A stretch of DNA of 14,670 nucleotides from Clostridia bacterium (GCA_017958705.1 JAGDCE010000206.1:1-14670), one strand, 5' to 3'. Counted from the first letter of the stretch, positions 6,733 through 14,537 are shown. Made by a program: numbers and translations. Notes: generated by a model not told the origin, from the letters alone.

Positions 6733-8499
6733 ATGGCAAAGATCAATATAAAAATAGAAGGCATTCCCTACGAGGTAGAAGAAGGGCTTACCGTCCTTGA
6801 AGCCGCGAGAGCCTGCGGATATCAGATCCCCTCACTCTGCGCTTTCAATCACGGCGAATGCTCCAGAGGTTCCTGCCGCGTATGCCTCGTTGAGGTCAAA
6901 GGCGCGAGAGGCCTTGTAGCTTCCTGCGTATATCCCGTAAACGAAGGCATGGAGATAACGATCTCCTCGCCGGCGGCCACCGCCGCAAGGCGCGCGTCCG
7001 TCGAGCTTCTGCTCTCCAACCACTCCATGAAATGCCAGCAGTGCGACAAGAACGAGTACTGCGAGCTGCTTTACGCGGCAAGAGTCACCGGCGCCCGCGA
7101 GGATATGTTCCAGGGCTCCAAGACTCCCACCACGATAGACGAGATCACTCCCTCCATCGTGCGCGACACGTCAAAGTGCATACTCTGCGGCCGCTGCATC
7201 GAGAGATGCGGCAACGCTCACGGCAAATCCGTGCTCGGCTTTGAGAAGCGCGGCTTCAACACGATCGTCGCTCCCGCCGAGAACCGCACGCTCGACAAGT
7301 CTCCCTGCATACTCTGCGGTCAGTGCGTGACCGTATGCCCGACCGGAGCTCTTATGGAGAAATCCGAGATAGGCTTGATAGATGAAGCCATGAAAGCCGG
7401 CAAGTACGTGGTCGTTCAGACCGCTCCGGCGGTCAGAGCCGCCCTCGGCGAGGAATTCGGCATGAAGATCGGCACCCCCGTCACCGGTAAGATGGTCGCC
7501 GCTCTCCGCCGCCTCGGCTTCAAGAAAGTGTTCGACACCAACTACAGCGCGGACCTCACGATCATGGAAGAGGCTACCGAGCTGCTCGGCAGGATAAAGA
7601 ACGGCGGCGTGCTGCCGATGATCACGTCCTGCTCTCCCGGCTGGATCAACTTCGCCGAGATCCATTACGGCGATCTGCTTCCGCATCTGTCCACCTGCAA
7701 GTCTCCTCACGAGATGTTCGGCGCGATCCTGAAGACGTTCTACGCTGAAAAGATAGGCGTCGATCCCAAGGATATGTTCGTCGTCTCCGTGATGCCCTGC
7801 ACCGCGAAGAAGTTCGAAAAAGAGAGAGAACAGCTCCAGAGAGACGGTATCAAAGACGTTGACGCCGTTCTCACCACGAGAGAGCTCGGCAGACTCATCA
7901 AGCGTTCCGGCATAGAGTTCACGAAGCTTCCCGATGAGGAATTCGACAACGATATCGTCGGCGATTACACCGGCGCGGGCGTCATATTCGGCGTCACCGG
8001 CGGCGTTATGGAAGCTGCTCTGCGTACCGCGTATTTCGTACTCACCGGCAAAGAACATGAGATGATCAAGTTCGAGGCGGTCCGCGGATTCGACGGCATC
8101 AAGAGCGCCGAGATCGATATCAACGGCATGAAGGTAAAGGTCGCCGTCGCACACGGCATGAAGAACGCGAGCGTCCTGCTCGACGATATCCGCGCCGGCA
8201 AGAGCGACTACCACTTCATCGAGATCATGGGCTGCCCCGGCGGATGCATCGCAGGCGGCGGACAGCCTTACGTCAAACCGCAGTTTTTGCCCAACGAGGA
8301 TATCGACATTCTCGATACCTACAAGCAGAAACGCGCGAACGCGCTTTATTCCGAGGACGAGAGACAGACTCTGAGACAGTCTCACAACAATCCCCAGATC
8401 AAGGCGCTTTACGATCAGTTCCTCGGCGAGCCGAACTCACATCTGGCTCACGAGCTGCTGCACACCTCTTACAAAGCGAGAAAGGCTTTCAGAGACTGA
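6733..8499 (+). CDS. hydA: [FeFe]-hydrogenase catalytic subunit HydA, M3 type
   Basis: A 588-residue protein that forms H2 from protons with electrons from NADH and reduced ferredoxin passed on by HydB/HydC. Domains in order: an N-terminal [2Fe-2S] ferredoxin (Cys36, 48, 51, 65); a His-Cys3 [4Fe-4S] site (His97, Cys101, 104, 110); two [4Fe-4S] motifs (Cys149-159 and Cys192-202); the H-cluster domain; and a fused small-subunit domain near the C terminus (HLAHELLHTSY). H-cluster motifs are L1 TSCSPGW (Cys300, Ser301), L2 MPCTAKKFE (Cys356) and L3 CPGGC (Cys501, Cys505). Ser301 occupies the position of a cluster-ligand cysteine in the classic TSCCPxW motif. It lacks the extra C-terminal [2Fe-2S] domain of Thermotoga HydA, so its length is closer to HndD. 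AGGGGGA precedes the ATG by about 11 nt. The maturases HydE, HydF and HydG are not in the window. Confidence 0.96.
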   Translation: MAKINIKIEGIPYEVEEGLTVLEAARACGYQIPSLCAFNHGECSRGSCRVCLVEVKGARGLVASCVYPVNEGMEITISSPAATAARRASVELLLSNHSMKCQQCDKNEYCELLYAARVTGAREDMFQGSKTPTTIDEITPSIVRDTSKCILCGRCIERCGNAHGKSVLGFEKRGFNTIVAPAENRTLDKSPCILCGQCVTVCPTGALMEKSEIGLIDEAMKAGKYVVVQTAPAVRAALGEEFGMKIGTPVTGKMVAALRRLGFKKVFDTNYSADLTIMEEATELLGRIKNGGVLPMITSCSPGWINFAEIHYGDLLPHLSTCKSPHEMFGAILKTFYAEKIGVDPKDMFVVSVMPCTAKKFEKEREQLQRDGIKDVDAVLTTRELGRLIKRSGIEFTKLPDEEFDNDIVGDYTGAGVIFGVTGGVMEAALRTAYFVLTGKEHEMIKFEAVRGFDGIKSAEIDINGMKVKVAVAHGMKNASVLLDDIRAGKSDYHFIEIMGCPGGCIAGGGQPYVKPQFLPNEDIDILDTYKQKRANALYSEDERQTLRQSHNNPQIKALYDQFLGEPNSHLAHELLHTSYKARKAFRD

Positions 8500-8515
8500 T
8501 AAGCAAGATCAAAAG

Positions 8516-8552
8516 CAAACCGGAGAAGATAACTTCTCCGGCTTGTTTTTTT
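8516..8552 (+). terminator. Rho-independent terminator of the hyd operon
   Basis: CCGGAGAAG (8520-8528) pairs perfectly with CTTCTCCGG (8533-8541) around an ATAA loop, extended by CAA/TTG past one mismatch, and is followed by seven T (8546-8552). The last two T belong to the stop codon of the convergent minus-strand gene. Read on the minus strand the hairpin is followed by a T-rich stretch (TTTGCTTTT), so it may serve both operons. Confidence 0.93.
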
Positions 8553-10647
8553 ATTCCGATACACGGTATTTTTTGTTTTTGTCATAGCTCATGCGGAAAT
8601 CTATACCGTGCGGCGGCGGGAAAAGTTCTTCCGCACGCTCCGTCAGAGCCGCTTTTTCTTCTTTTTCGAGCTTGTCGAAATCCTCTCCGCACTCTTTCGC
8701 GAGCCGTCTCGCGTGATACTCGAACCACAGATCGGATAGCGACGTCTCGCCCTCTCTTATCGCCGCGTATTCGCGCTCAAATCCGCCGGGCAGCACTTCC
8801 CTGCCCAGCTTTACGGCGCAGCGCAGCGCGTGAAGCGTCACGCGATCGGCGCCGCGGATATTCTCCGGCAGCCCTTCGTACAGCCGCAGCGCTTCTTCGT
8901 ATTTTCCGGCGCCGGTCAGCCAGCCCATGTATTCGGACGCGAAACACGGATCGCAGACCGAGGCGGGAAGCGAGAAGACGAAGCGGTAAGCCTGTTCCGC
9001 AGACTCGTTTTCGCCGCGCAGGCGGTACAGCACCGCGAGATTGCGCCTCGCCCACACGTTCGGGCAAAGCGCGTCGGAGCGCTTCCACGCCTCCTCCGCG
9101 CGCTTCTCATATTCCGAGCCGTCGAAATAACGCGCCGTCGGCACGGTGTGCGCGTTGTCCCAGAACTCGAACAGCGCGTTGCCGTAATGAAGCTGCGCCG
9201 CCCAGTCGTCGCCGCCCTTTCCGGATACGCTTGTCTGCAGCAGTCTAAGCCATTTTTCCGACGTCATCCACGAGACCGGGATCCCTGACGGATCCGATCC
9301 GGGCAGAACGCCGCGCTCGAGCAGATGAAGCCACGGTCTCTGCTCCTCGCCGAGCGAATCGTCGGGGAAGCACAGCGGCACCGAGATCTGCGGGCAGAGC
9401 CGCAGATGAAGCGCTCCCCATCCCGAGCCGCGGTGAACGACGTTCTCTTCCTTCACTTTTATTTTCGCGCACGCGGCGTATTTTTTGTCGAGACTAAGAA
9501 GCTGGTTTTCCGGGATCAGCTCCTGCACGTGAAGCGCGAATCTCGCGTTCGCCTCGTGCAGCGTGAGCCCGTGGACCATGCCGGGGTCGACGTACGTGCC
9601 GCCGAAGCACTGCGTCCATTCGTACGACGAGTGTGCCGGAAAAGGCTTGTCGTGCAGCTGACTGCGCGCGATGCCCGCCTGCAGTTCTATGTATCTGCCG
9701 CGGTCGCCGTCGGACAGATGCTGCTGCCAGCGGATACCGCCGCGGTGACTGCCCCAGCAGAACATTTTATGATATATGAGCGGCGCGGTCGATCTGTCGT
9801 AGAACGCGAAGCCGTTTTTGTCGACTCCGCTCTCCCACGTGGTCTTCACGCCCCCGGGCGGCTGGAAAAAGTAATCGAAGCTGCGCGTCGCGTTGTGCGG
9901 ATACGACATATCGCCGTCCATTTCGGACAGATGCGGCAGTTTTTCGTACGAAGCGGCGCCGCCGCAGAAGACGATGACGTCCTCCGACGACGACATCACG
10001 CGCGTCCCGCCGTCGTCCGGGATCGCGACGTTGCTCCACCAGTACGTCGTCGTATCGTCGCCCGGATTTGTCAGTTTGACGTGCGTGAAAAGTTGACGGC
10101 TGCCCTCGGGCAGGTGGAAATCGACTGCGAAAAAGCATTCTTTCGCGCGCTCGAACTCGTATATGCGCAGAAATCCGTCGCCGTCCGGATCGGTCAGTAC
10201 CGCCGCCCAGACGTCGTCACAGCAGAAATAAGTATGACCGGCCGAGCCGAAATTCCATTCGATGCCGCCGGAGGTCCAGGCGTTTCTGATCGCTAAGTTT
10301 CCGGGCTGAACGACCGGGTTGCTCATCAGCACCTCGCGGCCGTCGTCCTTGTCGTACAGCGACCAGAGCTTGCCGCCGAATGACGGCACGAACGTCGCCT
10401 TCAGGTGTTCGTTTTCGAGCACGACGGTCTTCAGCTCCGTCATCCTGCGGTCTCTGCCGTATCTGTCCTGAATGCGGTACGGAAGCGTGCGCGTGCAGGT
10501 GCCGAGATCTGTTTTTGCCTCATCGGGAAATCCCGGTTTTGTGGAAAACAGGCCGAAGCCCGTCATCCTGCGGAAACGCGGCAAAGGATCGGTACCCTCT
10601 ATCATCGCCGCCGGCAGGGTCATGACGTCGGTGTAAATCTTGTTCAT
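8551..10647 (-). CDS. DUF5107 domain protein with C-terminal TPR-like repeats
   Basis: A 698-residue protein without signal peptide or membrane segment, so cytosolic. The start is the ATG at 10647 (MNKIYTDV), 5 nt after the stop of the PHP gene with a short AAGG site before it; the frame stays open further upstream, but only inside the PHP gene. Residues about 70-370 match the DUF5107 pattern as I recall it (VPSFGGKLWSLYDK, then NLAIRNAWTSGGIEWNFG), a beta-rich fold related to galactose-mutarotase-like domains that bind sugars. The region after about residue 500 is helical with TPR-like units (EEAWKRSDALCPNVWARRNLAVLYRL region and GKYEEALRLYEGLPEN). DUF5107/TPR proteins are common beside glycosidases; the reaction is unknown to me. 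The cotranscribed GH78 and PHP genes suggest it handles a sugar or glycoside. It is the last gene of its operon and meets hydA head-on. Confidence 0.87.
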   Translation of the reverse strand: MNKIYTDVMTLPAAMIEGTDPLPRFRRMTGFGLFSTKPGFPDEAKTDLGTCTRTLPYRIQDRYGRDRRMTELKTVVLENEHLKATFVPSFGGKLWSLYDKDDGREVLMSNPVVQPGNLAIRNAWTSGGIEWNFGSAGHTYFCCDDVWAAVLTDPDGDGFLRIYEFERAKECFFAVDFHLPEGSRQLFTHVKLTNPGDDTTTYWWSNVAIPDDGGTRVMSSSEDVIVFCGGAASYEKLPHLSEMDGDMSYPHNATRSFDYFFQPPGGVKTTWESGVDKNGFAFYDRSTAPLIYHKMFCWGSHRGGIRWQQHLSDGDRGRYIELQAGIARSQLHDKPFPAHSSYEWTQCFGGTYVDPGMVHGLTLHEANARFALHVQELIPENQLLSLDKKYAACAKIKVKEENVVHRGSGWGALHLRLCPQISVPLCFPDDSLGEEQRPWLHLLERGVLPGSDPSGIPVSWMTSEKWLRLLQTSVSGKGGDDWAAQLHYGNALFEFWDNAHTVPTARYFDGSEYEKRAEEAWKRSDALCPNVWARRNLAVLYRLRGENESAEQAYRFVFSLPASVCDPCFASEYMGWLTGAGKYEEALRLYEGLPENIRGADRVTLHALRCAVKLGREVLPGGFEREYAAIREGETSLSDLWFEYHARRLAKECGEDFDKLEKEEKAALTERAEELFPPPHGIDFRMSYDKNKKYRVSE

Positions 10648-10652
10648 ACGCC

Positions 10653-11513
10653 TTACCGTAAATAATAATACTGAGAATACGCGACGCGGCCTTCGAAGTC
10701 GACCGCCTCCGCCCGGACGAACCTGTCTGCGCGCTTGATGCGGAATCTCGCCTCGCGCACAACGCCGCCGGTCGTCGTCGTATCGGGATTGAAATAGTTG
10801 TTTGAAAAGAACTGGACGTAACGGCACCCGGCCTCGCATCTGAGCACGAAATACCCGTCCTCTGCCGAACAGCTTATGAACGGTCCGGTCGTCGGAAGCA
10901 CGTCGCCGCGAAGTATCGCGCCGACGATCGCGTCGCGGCTCAGCTCGTTCGCTTTTACGTAGACGGCGCCGCGGCCGACCTCGTCGCCGTAGAAATGCGT
11001 GTCGTCCGCCGCGGTAAGGACCGTGCGGTAGCCGTAAGCCGTCGCGACGTCGATCAGCGTGCCGGAGTACGGGCGTGCGGAGTATGGATATCCCGAGACG
11101 GAATTGTATATCTCCGTGCAGTCGACGCCGTCAAGCAGTATCATTTTATCCGGGCGCTGAAGCGACCACGCCGGATGCGCGAGCGTCGCGACGCCGCCGC
11201 AGCGCTTTATCGCGTCGATCATCTGCTGAGGAGCGGCGCCTCTTTCGAGCCCGGGATCGGAATTCATACCGTATCCGACGATATGATAACAGCCGTCCTT
11301 CGCCCAGTCGTACTCTATGCCGGAAAGCACGAGCATGCCGTCGTATTCCCCCGCGCCGCCGTAATACCAGTGATCCGTCAGCGCGATGAAATCGTAGCCG
11401 AGCTCCTTATAGATCCGCAACGCCTCTTCGGGCGTACGCGCTCCGTCGCTGTTCGTCGTGTGAGTGTGAAGATTGCCTTTATACCATCTGTTGCCCTGTG
11501 AATCCGTGATCAT
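10653..11513 (-). CDS. PHP-domain metal-dependent hydrolase (CehA/McbA-like)
   Basis: A 286-residue protein of the PHP superfamily, trinuclear-metal hydrolases acting mostly on phosphoesters. Metal ligands visible in order are His16 and His18 (NLHTHTTNSDG), Asp47-His48 (ALTDHW), Glu67 (SGIEYDW), His113 (TLAHPAW) and the DDTH segment near residue 183. The C-terminal third is beta-rich (VLRCEAG to the end) as in the CehA/McbA-type members. It has no signal peptide. The ATG at 11513 follows the GH78 stop after 1 nt; an in-frame GTG at 11543 would add ten lysine-rich residues overlapping the GH78 gene and is less likely. The substrate is not deducible. Its position between a GH78 enzyme and a DUF5107 protein hints at a sugar-phosphate or glycoside-derived ester, which is inference only. 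Confidence 0.92.
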   Translation of the reverse strand: MITDSQGNRWYKGNLHTHTTNSDGARTPEEALRIYKELGYDFIALTDHWYYGGAGEYDGMLVLSGIEYDWAKDGCYHIVGYGMNSDPGLERGAAPQQMIDAIKRCGGVATLAHPAWSLQRPDKMILLDGVDCTEIYNSVSGYPYSARPYSGTLIDVATAYGYRTVLTAADDTHFYGDEVGRGAVYVKANELSRDAIVGAILRGDVLPTTGPFISCSAEDGYFVLRCEAGCRYVQFFSNNYFNPDTTTTGGVVREARFRIKRADRFVRAEAVDFEGRVAYSQYYYLR

Positions 11514-11514
11514 A

Positions 11515-13599
11515 TCATTTTTCTTCTTTTCCGTATATTTCACGCAGCCATACCGCCACGTGCGAGGCGAAGCCGTGGTTGCAGGAGGCGTAATCGCCGT
11601 CGTTCTCCCAGAGCGTGCCGGTCTTCTGCGCCATATAGTCGAAATATCCGCGCACGTTGTCGAGCAGCTCGTCGTAAAGCCCCGCTCTGAAAAGCAGCTC
11701 GAGCCTCAGATAGTTGCCGATGAACGCGTTGGCGAAATAAATTTCCGGGTGTTTGTTGTTCTTTTTGCGCCACGGTCCGAAATCCGTCACGAGCGTTTCC
11801 CACAGATCGGGATAAAGCTCTTTCGTCGCGACGCCGGTGAAAAATGCGTAATACTGGCACGATTCCGTGCATTCCCCGCTCAGTTTGGCTTCGTCGCCGT
11901 CGTATACGGCGTTGTCGCAGAACCACTGCCCGGTAAACGACTGTTCTCTTATCTTCGCGGCGAGCGCTTCCGCTTCTTTTTCAAGCCCGTCGTCGCCGTA
12001 CATCGCGGCGATCGCTTCTTTGAAACGGCAGTAGAGCATGTTCGTCGGATAGTTTATATCCTGCGTCAGCTCGTTCGACTTCGACCATTCGATGAAGACC
12101 CAGCTCTGCAGCCGCTCGAGCAGCCCGTCTTTGTTCTCGAACCGGCGGAAGAAGCCGAGCAGATCGTATACGCGCTTCTTTGCGTGGGAAATCAGCTGTG
12201 TGTCGCCGCTCCTTTCAAGATATTCCTGCAGCTCGAGCACGTACCACATCGACCAGTTGGGGATATAGACGCCGTCATAGTGATCCGACGGATAGCACAT
12301 CGGCAGCATCCCTTCCGGAATCACGCGGAATTTGTCCGGCATAAGGAAGTTTTCAAGGAAGTTGTGCTCGACTCTGCTCTTCCCGGTCAACGCGTATTCG
12401 GTGCGGGAGGTGAAATAGCTGTCGCACAGCCATCCGGCGCGCTCGCGCGACGGGCAGTCCATGTAGATATCGACAGTGTTCTGGCGGAACGTGGACACAG
12501 CCGCGTCGTAAACGCGTTCAAGCGCCGCGTCGCCGAAATCCGGTCTTTTCCGCAGATCCTTCGCCGTGTATTCAAAGCGGCGCAGACCGGCGCATTTTAT
12601 TACGGCCTTTTCCGCGTCCGATGCGAATCTCGCGTATTTCATAGAGTAAGGCTCAAATCCCGTGAGCTTGTACGTGCCCGCGCCGAGCCTGTATTCGACG
12701 GCGGAACAGGTGCCGAAGCGCGTGAAATTCACGTCGTCATTGATAAGTATTTCGTCAAAGCTGATCCACAGCGTGCCGCCGGTCGTCTCGATCTCGAATT
12801 GTATGAAACCGGTAAGCTCGGACGGCAGCGCGGCGACGGCGAACGTATTCCGGCCAAGTTCTATCGTATCCGCCGGCTTGTCGCACGGTACGGGCTTGCA
12901 GTCGAGTTTTTCGACGTCCTTTGAGATGAAGACCTCGAGCTCGTCCTTCGGGAAACCTCTCAGCTTCTGCCCGACGGCCGAGATCGCGCGATCGTCAAAA
13001 TATTTCTGACGTTCCTTTATCTCAAAAGCGCCTTCCGAGACGACACGGTCAAACGGCGTGAAATCGTAATCCGGGAACGGGATGCCGCGCTCGATGAAAT
13101 TTTTTGACGCGACCGGCGCCGCGGCGACCGGCTTGCGCTCCGCGGGCAGTACGTACGCCTCGGTAAACGGACGCTGGAACGAATAACGCTGCGTTTTTCT
13201 GACGCGGTCGGTGTATGATTCGTATACGAATCCCGGTCCGCCCGTGTATGCGGTGAGCGTTTCGCCGTCGTACAGCTCCGCGCAGACGAACGAGGGCTCG
13301 TCTATCAGATAAAAGCTGTTCGTGCAGTAACCGGCGACGATAACGGCAAGCTCGTTTTTGTCTCGCGTGCAGAGCGGCGACAGATCGAGCTCGTCCACGC
13401 GGTAATAGCCGTGACCGGCTCTCGCAGGCCCGTCAGCGGCGAGCACGCCGTTGACGAACACCTGATATTTGCTGTGCCCGGTGATATGCAGACGCGCGTC
13501 AGCGCCGGTCTTCGACGTCATCAGCAGATTGACGTTCATCTCGTTTTCAAGTCCGGGGATCCAGACCGGAACGGCTTTTCTGAAGGTATAGTTTTTCAT
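11515..13599 (-). CDS. GH78-like glycosidase (alpha-L-rhamnosidase family)
   Basis: A 694-residue protein with no signal peptide, so predicted to act inside the cell on imported rhamnosides or oligosaccharides. The N-terminal half is beta-sandwich-like (HSKYQVFVNGVLAADGPAR, typical of the lectin-like domain of GH78). The C-terminal half is an (alpha/alpha)6 barrel. The GH78 acid motif appears as DCPSRERAGWLCD starting at Asp381, one residue shorter than the usual DCPxRxERxGWxGD. A late LWEND (Glu665) sits where the family has the WE general base. The ATG at 13599 is chosen because AAGGTGG lies 4 nt upstream; an open frame continues a further 57 codons into a hairpin-rich intergenic repeat and is not coding. 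It is the first gene of a three-gene operon. Hydrolysis of alpha-L-rhamnosides is the family activity; the exact substrate is not shown, and a related six-hairpin activity is possible. Confidence 0.87.
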   Translation of the reverse strand: MKNYTFRKAVPVWIPGLENEMNVNLLMTSKTGADARLHITGHSKYQVFVNGVLAADGPARAGHGYYRVDELDLSPLCTRDKNELAVIVAGYCTNSFYLIDEPSFVCAELYDGETLTAYTGGPGFVYESYTDRVRKTQRYSFQRPFTEAYVLPAERKPVAAAPVASKNFIERGIPFPDYDFTPFDRVVSEGAFEIKERQKYFDDRAISAVGQKLRGFPKDELEVFISKDVEKLDCKPVPCDKPADTIELGRNTFAVAALPSELTGFIQFEIETTGGTLWISFDEILINDDVNFTRFGTCSAVEYRLGAGTYKLTGFEPYSMKYARFASDAEKAVIKCAGLRRFEYTAKDLRKRPDFGDAALERVYDAAVSTFRQNTVDIYMDCPSRERAGWLCDSYFTSRTEYALTGKSRVEHNFLENFLMPDKFRVIPEGMLPMCYPSDHYDGVYIPNWSMWYVLELQEYLERSGDTQLISHAKKRVYDLLGFFRRFENKDGLLERLQSWVFIEWSKSNELTQDINYPTNMLYCRFKEAIAAMYGDDGLEKEAEALAAKIREQSFTGQWFCDNAVYDGDEAKLSGECTESCQYYAFFTGVATKELYPDLWETLVTDFGPWRKKNNKHPEIYFANAFIGNYLRLELLFRAGLYDELLDNVRGYFDYMAQKTGTLWENDGDYASCNHGFASHVAVWLREIYGKEEK

Positions 13600-13641
13600 A
13601 TGACCACCTTGATTAAAAAATTCTGAGCGAGTAGGAATATT

Positions 13642-13843
13642 GGTTGTGTATAAAACAACGGTGTCCCTTCGGGACAATCCGTGCGCTTCGCGCATCAGGG
13701 GGTTTCCCCGCCCCCCTCTCCGTGAACCCCCCGCCGCTCTCCAGTTCGCGGCGGGGAACCCCGGCACCACCCCCTTACCCCCGCCATCCCCCCAACATCT
13801 GTTGGGGCTTTTTTATTCGCAGGGGTCGGCGCCGGCCGACTCC
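13642..13843. repeat. GC-rich multi-hairpin element (palindromic repeat or ncRNA)
   Basis: Successive stem-loops seen directly: GTTGT/ACAAC (13643-13659); TGTCCC-TTC-GGGACA (13662-13676); TGCGC-TTC-GCGCA (13682-13694); GGGG-TTT-CCCC (13699-13709); a 9-bp stem CCCCGCCGC/GCGGCGGGG with a 10-nt loop (13729-13756); CCCCAAC/GTTGGGG plus T-run (13790-13814); and GTCGGC-GCCG-GCCGAC (13825-13840). Three consecutive hairpins have three-base pyrimidine loops. The composition is unlike the flanking DNA. It could be a dispersed palindromic element or a transcribed structured RNA; the window has no second copy to decide this. Confidence 0.6.
13790..13814 (+). terminator. Terminator-like hairpin on the plus strand, without an upstream gene
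   Basis: CCCCAAC (13790-13796), an ATCT loop and GTTGGGG (13801-13807) are followed by C and six T (13809-13814). The T-run is only on the plus strand, yet no plus-strand gene lies upstream of it closer than hydA. It could end a small plus-strand RNA from the hairpin chain, or stop antisense transcription. Confidence 0.6.
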
Positions 13844-13866
13844 TAATTCATCGGATATGTAAGCGT

Positions 13867-13916
13867 AAAAAAACCGGCTGGAACAAGGAACGATCTTCCT
13901 TATCTCAACCGGTTTT
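13867..13916 (-). terminator. Rho-independent terminator of the GNAT gene
   Basis: On the minus strand AAAACCGG (plus 13909-13916) pairs with CCGGTTTT (plus 13870-13877), with an inner perfect AAGGAA/TTCCTT stem around a 5-nt loop and some mismatches between. Seven T (plus A-run 13867-13873) mark the minus-strand 3' end. It begins 42 nt past the acetyltransferase stop. A T-rich stretch on the plus side (13913-13922) means it could also work in the other direction. Confidence 0.88.
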
Positions 13917-13958
13917 ATTTTTAAGATTATGTATTCGCCGCCCGTTGTGTTCACGTGA

Positions 13959-14423
13959 TCAGAGATCGATCCAGATCCCCTCGTCGTGGATCGCCGCGCC
14001 CTCGACCGATCGGTAAAACCGCTGTGCCTCGTCGTTCTGCGCCATAAGCGCGACGAGAAGGGAAACGCCTCTCAACCTCAACTCGGCTCGCAGCGCGTCG
14101 AGCAGCGCCCGTGCGACGCCGTTGTGCCGTTCGTTTTTCAGAACGCATATCCAGTCGAGATACGCCGAGCCGCACGACGGATCGCTCCTGCCGGCAATGA
14201 TCACCGCGTCGATCCTGCCGATCACTGTCCCGTTTTTTAAAGCGATGAACGACACAGCGCCGCTGAACCGCCCGTCGGAAAAAGAATCGGTCAACGCTTT
14301 GACGTAACCGTCGTCCGGTTCCCAAAAATAAGTGTCCGGCTCCTGTCTGCGAAGCTCTTTTTCAAATTCAACGACCTGCGCGATATTCTTTTCTTCAAAC
14401 GGCACTATAATGAAATCTTTCAT
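13959..14423 (-). CDS. GNAT-family N-acetyltransferase
   Basis: A 154-residue single-domain protein with the GNAT fold. These enzymes transfer an acetyl group from acetyl-CoA to an amine of a small molecule, peptide or protein. The central strand and pyrophosphate-binding motif A are seen as SAYLDWICVLKNERHNGVA followed by a leucine-rich helix (ARALLDALRAEL), with R-x-x-G-x-A as the CoA loop. The later LLVALMAQNDEAQRFYRSV corresponds to motif B, with its Asn and Tyr. The length is typical. The ATG at 14423 has AGGA 6 nt upstream (plus TCCT 14430-14433). It is monocistronic: a terminator follows and a non-coding repeat precedes it. The acceptor substrate cannot be told from the sequence, and the neighbours give no clue. 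Confidence 0.93.
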   Translation of the reverse strand: MKDFIIVPFEEKNIAQVVEFEKELRRQEPDTYFWEPDDGYVKALTDSFSDGRFSGAVSFIALKNGTVIGRIDAVIIAGRSDPSCGSAYLDWICVLKNERHNGVARALLDALRAELRLRGVSLLVALMAQNDEAQRFYRSVEGAAIHDEGIWIDL

Positions 14424-14537
14424 TTTTTATCCTCATAAAACGCTGCTTCGAATCCCTGACGTGAAGAACAGCGCCAAATCAAAATGACGCCGGATGGCGG
14501 CTTTGACCGGAGATCCGCCCTGACAGGGATTCGTCTT

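Larger units (their letters stand above)
13600..13958. other. 359-bp gene-free stretch with hairpin chain and terminators
   Basis: There is no credible gene here: short open frames cross low-complexity C-rich or palindromic DNA. The stretch holds an AT-rich GH78 leader (13600-13641), a GC-rich chain of stem-loops (13642-13843) ending in a plus-oriented terminator-like hairpin, and a minus-oriented terminator for the acetyltransferase gene (13867-13916). A weak minus-strand promoter candidate for GH78 is TTGTCC (plus 13672-13677) with TTTATA (plus 13649-13654) at 17 nt, only 4/6 and 3/6 matches. Confidence 0.8.

Noticed and set aside
5526..6764. 412-codon open frame on the minus strand opposite hydB
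   Set aside because: It is antisense to a fully motif-supported gene, its translation is low-complexity (Ala, Asp, Leu, Val, Arg rich) with no motif, and it is explained by the GC-rich codon pattern of hydB.
7171..8385. 404-codon open frame on the minus strand opposite hydA
   Set aside because: Same cause as the hydB shadow: it overlaps conserved H-cluster coding sequence and has no domain of its own.
4357..8499. Respiratory complex I (nuo) operon
   Set aside because: NuoE- and NuoF-like genes are followed by an [FeFe]-hydrogenase with H-cluster motifs, and no membrane or other nuo subunits are present.
11473..12924. 483-codon open frame on the plus strand opposite the GH78 gene
   Set aside because: It lies antisense to the GH78 catalytic domain, has no ribosome site or motif, and is Arg/Val-rich in the way expected of a shadow frame.
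13600..13770. 57-codon N-terminal extension of the GH78 gene
   Set aside because: It would translate the palindromic repeat, ignores the good AAGGTGG site before 13599, and gives a Gly/Arg-rich peptide not expected for the family.
14441..14465. TTCGAATC resembling a tRNA T-loop
   Set aside because: The flanking bases do not form a 5-bp T-stem, and no acceptor, D or anticodon arms can be placed around it.
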